Source: Misgurnus anguillicaudatus (Eukaryota; Chordata; Actinopteri; Cypriniformes; Cobitidae). From it: a stretch of 64,000 nucleotides of DNA. The notes beneath the pieces were generated by a model. The model made no database searches and was not told the origin of the DNA. It was given only the letters and a program-made list of their open reading frames with translations. Shown here one piece after another: positions 9,900 through 64,000 of this stretch (within the stretch, counting starts at the first letter, position 1; every line of letters begins with the position of its first letter). Made by a program: the position numbers and the translations under genes. The stretch lies in the NCBI RefSeq assembly GCF_027580225.2, contig NC_073352.2, positions 32,870,501 to 32,934,500 of the forward strand, written 5' to 3'.

Positions 9900-10272
9900 G
9901 GGCACTGGTGAAGGTAGGATGGGTGATGGGTAAGGTGAACTGGAGGGCGGTTTTGGTTTGGGACTGGATCATCAAGGTTAAATTTTTTCTCAGGAACAAT
10001 ATCAATCTCAAAGTTAGAACCGTTTAATTGGAGAACAAATTTAAGAAATCAATAAAGGAGATTTCACACAGATTGGCTGAAACCATCACCTGAAGATCAT
10101 GATCCAGTCCCAAACAAAAGCAGTTGTTAAGGGTGGTATCCCTCCAGGTCACCTGATGGGCATTGTCCATGAATTCCAGCAGTCCTCCAGAGGCCGACCA
10201 TCCTGGAAAATGGTGAAAATTTTGAGGTCCTCTGTAGAATGGGTGCTGGTAATCCTCTTGTGGTTGGTCATG
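9900..10272 (-). pseudogene. Degenerate gag-like coding segment
   Basis: Reading the minus strand from an ATG just inside the 10274 repeat gives a short open stretch. After a frame change it continues as LLEFMDNAHQVTWRD and a downstream CFCLGLDHD motif, which resembles the gag-like protein of fish gypsy-type elements. Stops and a frame break show it is not intact. Family assignment is from memory of the motif and is tentative. Confidence 0.4.
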
Positions 10273-10273
10273 C

Positions 10274-10571
10274 TGTCAGGGTGTGTTGGAGGATGAAGGC
10301 AAAATGAAGACTGACGTAGTAAATGAAATGATACTTTAATTGATATAACAAAGACTGGAACTTAAACTAGAACATTACAGGAACATAATACTAACATAAA
10401 CAAACACCAACAAAGTGAGGAAGACAAACAGAGTATATAAGGTGACAATAGCTGGCAGGTGTGCTGATAACAAATGAAGATCAGGTGAGGAGAGTGAAGG
10501 ATCATGGGGAATGGAGTCCAGATAGTGATAAAGGGTAAAAACATGAGGGCAATGAGAATTGGGTTGTGACG
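10274..10571 (-). repeat. LTR, 5' copy in element orientation
   Basis: Bounded by TGTCAGGGTGTG and GTTGTGACGG. Both LTR copies contain a TATATAAGGTGAC box. Divergence between the two copies suggests an old insertion. Confidence 0.7.
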
Positions 10572-10773
10572 GTACTTGTAAAGTGTTACAGAAATTTGTA
10601 TTTCATATTATTCAGTATGAACACACAATGCAGGGTCTGTTCACACAACATCTTACAGTCACAGCTCTAATATTAGATGTAAAATATCTACAATACCCTG
10701 ATTTGTGAGTAAACCTGACCTGGGACTTTATTTACCGCACACAATGTCTCTTCGCCGTAATGAAAAAATTAAG

Positions 10774-11026
10774 CTAAGACCAGCATAAGCTGGTGAGCTG
10801 GTTTTAGCTGGTCTCCCAGCTTGGTTTTAGCTGGTATTCCAAACTGTCTAGCTGTGTTTTGGTCACCTTTTAAGCTAGTCTAGCTGGTCAGACTGGAAGA
10901 CCAGCTGACCCACCAGCTTGACCAGCTTTGCCAGGCTGGGAGTACCATCTTAAAAAAGCTCCTGCCACCTTAAATCACCTAAAACCAGCTACCAGCCTAT
11001 GCTGGTCTTAGCTGGATCTTCCAGTA
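10774..11026. repeat. ACCAGC/GCTGGT-rich palindromic repeat, copy 1
   Basis: Dense GCTGGT and ACCAGC hexamers in both orientations (GACCAGCATAAGCTGG at the left, CTATGCTGGTCTTAGCTGG at the right). This is a common fish interspersed element that folds on itself. A second copy is at 12500-12755. Confidence 0.75.
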
Positions 11027-11321
11027 AGGGGGTCTGTGCAATTTCTGCCAAGGCAAACAAACCAGCAAGCCTTTGGTTGTTGCTTTGTGACGGTTTTTCA
11101 GACGTAAAAGCCAGAAATGCGCAGATGCTGCAAAATTTGACTATATCTTACAATAGTTTAAATGCACAAAATATTGTCATTCCGACTTAATTTAATCCGA
11201 TTGCAAGTTACGAATGTACAGTTTACATGCACCCTAAACATTATAATCTGATTAAAATGTTCGTTTACATCTACATTCTATGTAATCCAAACCAAACTTC
11301 TACATAAGAGCACAGCCAAGG

Positions 11322-11515
11322 TTGCCAGATTCGCATATTAAAACCAGCCCAATGGACATTCAAAACTAACCCAAAACCATCCCAATGACTATTCACAGTC
11401 AAATAACTAATAAACGAAATCCTTTCATCTTTACCCCGAAAAAAAACATAAACTCCCTGAAACAGTTTAAAAGTAGCCCATCTATTTCCGCAAAAAAAGA
11501 AGACTTGGCAACGCA
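11322..11515. repeat. Probable short repeat with AGGTTGCCAGATTCGC / CTTGGCAACGC ends
   Basis: The two ends are imperfectly complementary, which resembles a widespread fish repeat. The flanking 11027-11321 and 11516-12499 hold no recognisable feature. Confidence 0.4.
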
Positions 11516-12499
11516 GCACACAGCATCTCCCATAGAGTTCACAATTTATTTCTGGATAAATCAAAGTTGAATTGGAAAAATTTGCTCTTAAGGATTTTTC
11601 AAATATAGGAAAAGAAAACACACTTTTCCAAAGGATACCATGCTATTTTATTGCTTTATGTAATGTTATGAAAGACATGACCGCTGCAGAATGTTCAGCG
11701 CGTGACCCCATTACCTTAATAATGCGTGTTGCCCACAGACTGTAAAAAATAGGTGTTGCCATTGCCTTGATCTTGAATGTTTTTGTTACAAGAATCATGT
11801 GATACTTAAATAACAGGGTAAATATAAGACTTAAGCACAATTCTGTTTGCACATATGCACAAGGTATTTTTTTACATCCGATTGAGAGGAAATACTAAAA
11901 TTGAGTGCGCCCTCAATCTGCATAGCCTGCTTAAACTTCGACAGCAAATAAGGTAAAGACGTTTGGACCCCACTGTAAATTTGCTAACCAAATTAGCAAC
12001 GTTGGACTAGAACATTAGCATGTTTGAAGCCAGGTGCAAACTATAACGTGCCAAAGAATGCATTGAAATAATATGTTAAATTGTTATCTGATATCTAGAT
12101 AGAGGGTATGTGGCTTTACATGTCCATTTGATTTGCCTTAAGAATGAGATTTTGAGGAATAATGAATTGTTTGGAGATTGTTAATAGATGTTTCTAAGTA
12201 GTAAGTTTGTGTTTTTCATTATGGACCTGCATAACGTAACTGTAACGTCAATCTTAGAACTTTAGCCGCTGGCATATAGCATTAAATAGCATATAGCGCT
12301 AACTCGGTGGTCACAACTTTGTTTTTAACATTGTAATTAATTTAATGTGTAATTTAATTTGGTGTTATGTTGACTTTGCTCAGCGGCTTTTTACATGAAC
12401 AAAGTTTACATTAGAAGGGAAAAAAATAATGTTTGAGGATCAGAGTCACGTGTACTTTTATTATTTATCTATGCCTAGATAAATACAGTTTTCCATTCC

Positions 12500-12755
12500 A
12501 ACCCTACTGAAAAATCCAGCAAAGACCAGCACAAACTGGTAGCTGGTTTAAGGTGGCAGTAGCTGGTTTAAGCTGGTCAAGCTGGTGGGTCAGCTGGTCT
12601 TCCAGCCTGACCAGCTACGTCCAGCTAGACCAGCTTAAAAAGTGACCAAAACACAGCTAGACCAGCTTGCTACACCAGCAATACCAGCTAAAACCAAGCG
12701 GGGAGACAAGCTAAAACCAGCTTATGCTTGTCTTAACTGGATTTTACAGTAGGGA
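12500..12755. repeat. ACCAGC/GCTGGT-rich palindromic repeat, copy 2
   Basis: Same hexamer composition as 10774-11026, including the shared GGTGGGTCAGCTGGTCTTCC core read in the other orientation. Confidence 0.75.
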
Positions 12756-12872
12756 AGGCACCTTTGATATCCGTGTATATGGTCCCACCCTCCCTGTTGA
12801 ATTTGATTTGGCAAGTAACTGAAAGTTTACAAAAAGGCACACCTAGTGATAAAAGACTTAATCATCAATTTC

Positions 12873-13530
12873 CCAGACAGGGACTAGACTAATCCTAGAC
12901 TATAATAAATGTAAGAGCTGTCCAAACTGAAAACAACTTGCACTGACATATCTTAAAGGTCCCGTTCTTTCTGTGTTTTTGAAGCTTTCAAAAGCTTTCT
13001 GAAATAAATCAGTGCCCTTTGTTTTGCCTCAAAATGCAGACAGGTAATGTTTAAGGAACAGTAAGTAGGATTTACCCCCCATGTAGTGGTAAAATTGTAT
13101 TTTGCATTAAAACGAAAAGTGCTCTCCAGCGCCTCGCTTTTCCAAATGGGTAATGCAACTACGGTAGCCGTTATATACTCACTGATCTCCTTGTCCGTTT
13201 CAGCTGGCTCACGTGTTCTGGATGAAAATGCGTTGTGGAAACACGTTTGTAGGCTAGTGCTTTTTGTCCCTCTATGCTATTATAGTTTATCAATACGGCG
13301 GAACGACATGGAAGCCTCCTTGGATTTACCCGTTCAATGTAAGTAAAAAGAAGAAATTCTAAGCTTACAAAGAAAAGTCGGATCACTGGCAGAGGTCATT
13401 TGACACCAATGAGGACATATTTATGAATAAAGACAATGATTTTGATTAATAAAACACTTAAAACCCTACTTACTGTCCCTTTTAGGCATGTTTGCTAAAA
13501 CTAATAGTTTTAATAGGCCTAGATAATCCC
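12873..13530. mobile_element. CAGACAGGGACTAG element split by a GGGACAGTAAGTAGG element
   Basis: The left end (CAGACAGGGACTAGACTAAT) and the right end (GGCCTAGATAATCCCTGTCC) are inverted repeats. They enclose the separate element at 13053-13483. Confidence 0.65.
13053..13483 (+). mobile_element. GGAACAGTAAGTAGGATTT element, copy 1
   Basis: Its ends are inverted repeats (AAGGAACAGTAAGTAGG and CCTACTTACTGTCCCTTT). It is homologous, in inverted orientation, to 58947-59376. The 86-codon frame in it is also present in the other copy but shows no recognisable domain. Confidence 0.75.
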
Positions 13531-13599
13531 TGTCCAGAAAACCACCCCAATGAGCGTCACTCCCAAAGCCATCAAAGGTTAGGTTAATTTCCAAAACCT

Positions 13600-15239
13600 A
13601 ATAATAGGTAAGCAGACCAGAATCCAAACCTGTTGTGTGGTTTTGACTGCTCATCCCTAATACCTAGAAAACTGATCAATAAAAAGGAAATTCCAAAAGG
13701 TTCATGCATATTTTATTCAAGAGTAAAAAAAGAGATTAGTCCCATAGGGCATGCTCACACTGTCCATACCGTAGACCAGAAAATAATGATGATCAAAATG
13801 AAGCTCCAGAGAAAAATACAAGATATAGAACCACAAAGAACCCATAACTTCTTCATTAGTTATAAAGTAAAGCACAATGAGAAACCGAAACGAGGATGAA
13901 GCAAGTGGATTAAACCAGCAGAACTCTTAATCATAATAATTAACCATATCGTATAGAATAATGATCAGAATATACTTGTCCTTAAAAATGTCAGACACGA
14001 TAAGGTGTGTCCATATTGGATTTACATTTGAAATAACCATGCACTCATGCTTTGGCAGCCCAGATGTCTTTTCACACGATACGTTCCTTCACACTACGAG
14101 ATAACTTCTGTACAACGATAAAGAAACAGAAAAGCACAAGGTATAACACCTCATTTCAGCCGAATTAACTGTACAGCAATGAAAATAAATAAATAAATAA
14201 GTTGAAAAACAATAAAAAAAAACATGAAAATAAGCAATAACAAAACATTAACCTTCCTTAAAAATATACGCCATTTATATACAAAATAAACTCCCATGAA
14301 TTATGCGTAGCAGGAAATCCGTTCAGCCCGGTGCAGGACCTCATTGAAACCACCTGCCGTCACGAGGACCTGTCCGAAGTCTTGCGATGGCCCAACACAG
14401 TACCTGTTTCTCATACATAGCAGATTGAATAATCCCGCTGCTTTGCTCTGGAGTGTCGATGAAAAGGAGGCGAGGAGGTGTCAGACTCCGGAGGACACGT
14501 GGAGTACTGCCATAGCAACCGCGGCACGACGTGACGTGACGACAGCGCATTTACAAACCGCAGAAAACCAAAAAGGGGCATTACAAGGAATGAATAAATC
14601 TTTACTCTTGGATTATTCGTATTAATAACCTGCATTAATAAAGTTGTTTAATATTACTTTCCATAGGCTATATATATAGTGATTACTTGTCGCAAAACAT
14701 ATAGAACTGCGAGAGAATCGTAAAAGTAAATGGTTATAAGCTACTCGCACGCACGCACACAAGAATGAAAACATACGCTCCTCAGATTTACATTAAATAG
14801 AGCAATATGCTTGTGTTTAGGTTCCACTGCGGAGCAAGGAAGAAAACAGCATTTGTGTGAAAACCTACATATTATATCATTATATAACACATGGTGCCCG
14901 CACACACGCACAGACATACACTCATAAGTGCAAACACGCAAAAATAAACATTTCTTCAGACAAAACAGCCCTCTTTTCCAATGTCCACAGTCCCTTATTC
15001 GTAAAACTACACATCCCATCATGCGACTCTCACACTGCAACCGCACACGATCCCCTCGAGCCGTCCGTCTCTGTTGTTGAGGCCACTGAGCGTCAAGCAG
15101 GGAGTTCTGTCTAAATATATCACATAATCCATCTGCTACACAAGACGGTAGCAGTGAATATTAAGAAAGAGAGGAGAATTGCATTATGGGAGAAGGAGCG
15201 GGGACGAGCGAGGAAGAGAGTGGTGGAGGAAACGATGAA
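13600..15239 (-). other. Probable ppp3ca 3' UTR and downstream flank
   Basis: No repeat family or coding exon is recognised here. The stretch directly follows the ppp3ca stop codon (15242-15240). Calcineurin genes usually have long 3' UTRs. A minus-strand AATAAA is present (plus-strand TTTATT at 13712-13717), but the true cleavage site is unknown. Confidence 0.4.
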
Positions 15240-62981
<47,742 letters not shown>

Positions 62982-63470
62982 GAGTTGCTGTAGATAACGG
63001 GAAAAGTGCGCCTACTCCTAACGGGTGAGTGTACGGACGTCGGTGGTGGACGGATTCGCCGGCTGCAGAAGCAGCATCACTTGGTGCGTCTCTCCTTCGT
63101 CCACCGTCGGTCAGGGGGTGAAGATGTGTCGCAGCAGATCCGGGGAAACGGTGATGGTGGGGATGCTGGACTCTGCCTGTTGCCGTGAGGGGGCGGATGG
63201 ATAGAGAGATGGATTGATGGAGCGACAGGAGGGGGGCTGGGAGACTTCTGCACGGTTCAGGGTATCCTCAGCGCGTTGCAGCACCACCCCGACATGGCGA
63301 AGGCAGGAACTCCCACGCGCTGGCTTGCAGGGACTGCCTCATACCGCCATCACGCGGAGGCTGATTCGGGGTTTCCCTGCATGCGCACGAGATAAGAAGC
63401 GAGCGCGCTCTCAGGCCTTGTTGCTGCTTTACGTCAGTCTGTTTTAACGCAAAACGCATAAATCATTGTC
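62982..63470 (-). promoter_or_regulatory. ppp3ca: GC-rich 5' UTR/promoter region of ppp3ca
   Basis: The stretch upstream of the start codon is clearly richer in G+C and CpG than the rest of the window and has no obvious TATA box, like a CpG-island promoter. A CRE-like TTACGTCA lies at 63429-63436. A minus-strand 63-codon frame (63459-63268) would be an upstream ORF if transcription starts beyond it. Start site unknown. Confidence 0.5.
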
Positions 63471-63522
63471 TATGTAAATGTACAAAGTAGTGTTAAGGAT
63501 TTTTATGCTGTTTGAGTTATCT

Positions 63523-63616
<94 letters not shown>
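63523..63616. repeat. (TATC)n microsatellite upstream of ppp3ca
   Basis: About 23 uninterrupted TATC units, some 540 bp upstream of the start codon. The length and purity suggest a polymorphic locus. Confidence 0.95.
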
Positions 63617-63617
<1 letters not shown>

Positions 63618-64000
63618 ATTCTATACTTTGCTTTAAAAATAACATTGCATGTTTTAACACTGTGTTGTTACACTCAATCCCTTATCACCATGAACTCATA
63701 ATCTGTATTATTTTGGATTGAATTGTATGAAAATTCATCCATTTTTAACAATGAATGTGATTGCATGAATGGAGAGGTCACCAGCCTGTGTTTGCCAGAT
63801 TAAGATATCATAATAAAACGAGGTATTTTGGGAATATAGGCCGATATTTGATCTTTTTGGATTTGTGTAATCAGGATTATGTGGGGATCAGACATAAGCA
63901 TTCCTATAAATATTTTTTATTAATTGCTTGAACAATCAAATATTACAAATCCGAGCAACCGCAAAATAATAACTAAAGAATTAAAATGTATCAAATTTAT
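63617..64000. other. AT-rich 5' flank, nothing recognised
   Basis: No exon, promoter motif or repeat border is evident. Confidence 0.4.

Larger units (their letters stand above)
8525..10571 (-). mobile_element. Short non-autonomous LTR retrotransposon with internal coding minisatellites
   Basis: Two direct repeats of about 291 and 298 bp, 8525-8815 and 10274-10571, share long identical blocks (for example CATTACAGGAACATAATACT and CAGGTGTGCTGATAACAAAT). They begin TGTCA and end TGACA or TGACG, as LTRs do. The 1.46-kb interior carries, on the minus strand, a broken gag-like segment next to the 10274 repeat and a long repetitive open frame. It is far too short for pol, so the element would depend on a helper. 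It lies between ppp3ca and sting1, with the same orientation as both. Target duplication is not clear. Confidence 0.75.

Noticed and set aside
13086..13346. 86-codon conserved frame as a host gene
   Set aside because: The similar frame at 59079-59417 is the inverted copy of the same transposable element. Conservation between copies reflects repeat homology.
63512..63721. SIYL-repeat peptide
   Set aside because: It is a translation of the (TATC)n microsatellite.

Overview
This window is vertebrate nuclear DNA, almost certainly from a teleost and probably a cyprinid-type fish. The coding signal is split into short exons with GT/AG splice borders. The AT-rich introns are packed with short terminal-inverted-repeat DNA transposons (MITEs), tRNA-derived SINE heads, dinucleotide and tetranucleotide microsatellites and nested insertions of the kind typical of carp-like fish genomes. 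No bacterial gene structure, rRNA, functional tRNA or CRISPR array is visible. Almost all long open frames lie in repeats and are not genes.

Two host genes are recognised, both on the minus strand and in tandem. At the left, 398-8014 holds the 5' part of sting1 (tmem173), the endoplasmic-reticulum sensor of cyclic dinucleotides: a non-coding first exon, then four coding exons giving residues 1-246 (four membrane helices, connector and the first half of the ligand-binding domain). The rest of the ligand-binding domain and the C-terminal signalling tail lie beyond position 1. An ISRE-like element and a CCAAT box lie just upstream of the first exon. At the right, 15240-62981 holds a complete ppp3ca-type calcineurin catalytic subunit: 14 coding exons, 1569 coding bases, 522 residues, with every metal ligand, the calcineurin-B helix, the calmodulin-binding helix, an in-frame cassette exon and the autoinhibitory segment.

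Layout: 1-8014 sting1 with a dense repeat load in its introns; 8160-15239 intergenic, holding a small LTR retroelement with internal coding minisatellites (8525-10571), two ACCAGC-rich repeats and a nested element; 15240-62981 ppp3ca, with introns of 125 bp to 17.9 kb carrying most of the mobile elements; 62982-64000 GC-rich 5' flank ending in a (TATC)n microsatellite. Mobile-element highlights are a MADF/Myb-like exon of a Harbinger-type transposon (21052-21181), a satellite-like array of about 300-bp units in ppp3ca intron 4, hairpin hAT-type elements with exact 8-bp target duplications, a LINE reverse-transcriptase fragment, and several elements nested three deep in intron 1.

No plainly new defence or biochemical system is visible. 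The most interesting leads are an alternative ppp3ca first exon, an enlarged cassette exon, microsatellites embedded in splice acceptors, the ISRE at sting1, a perfect MAF-response palindrome in intron 1, and the coding minisatellite retroelement.
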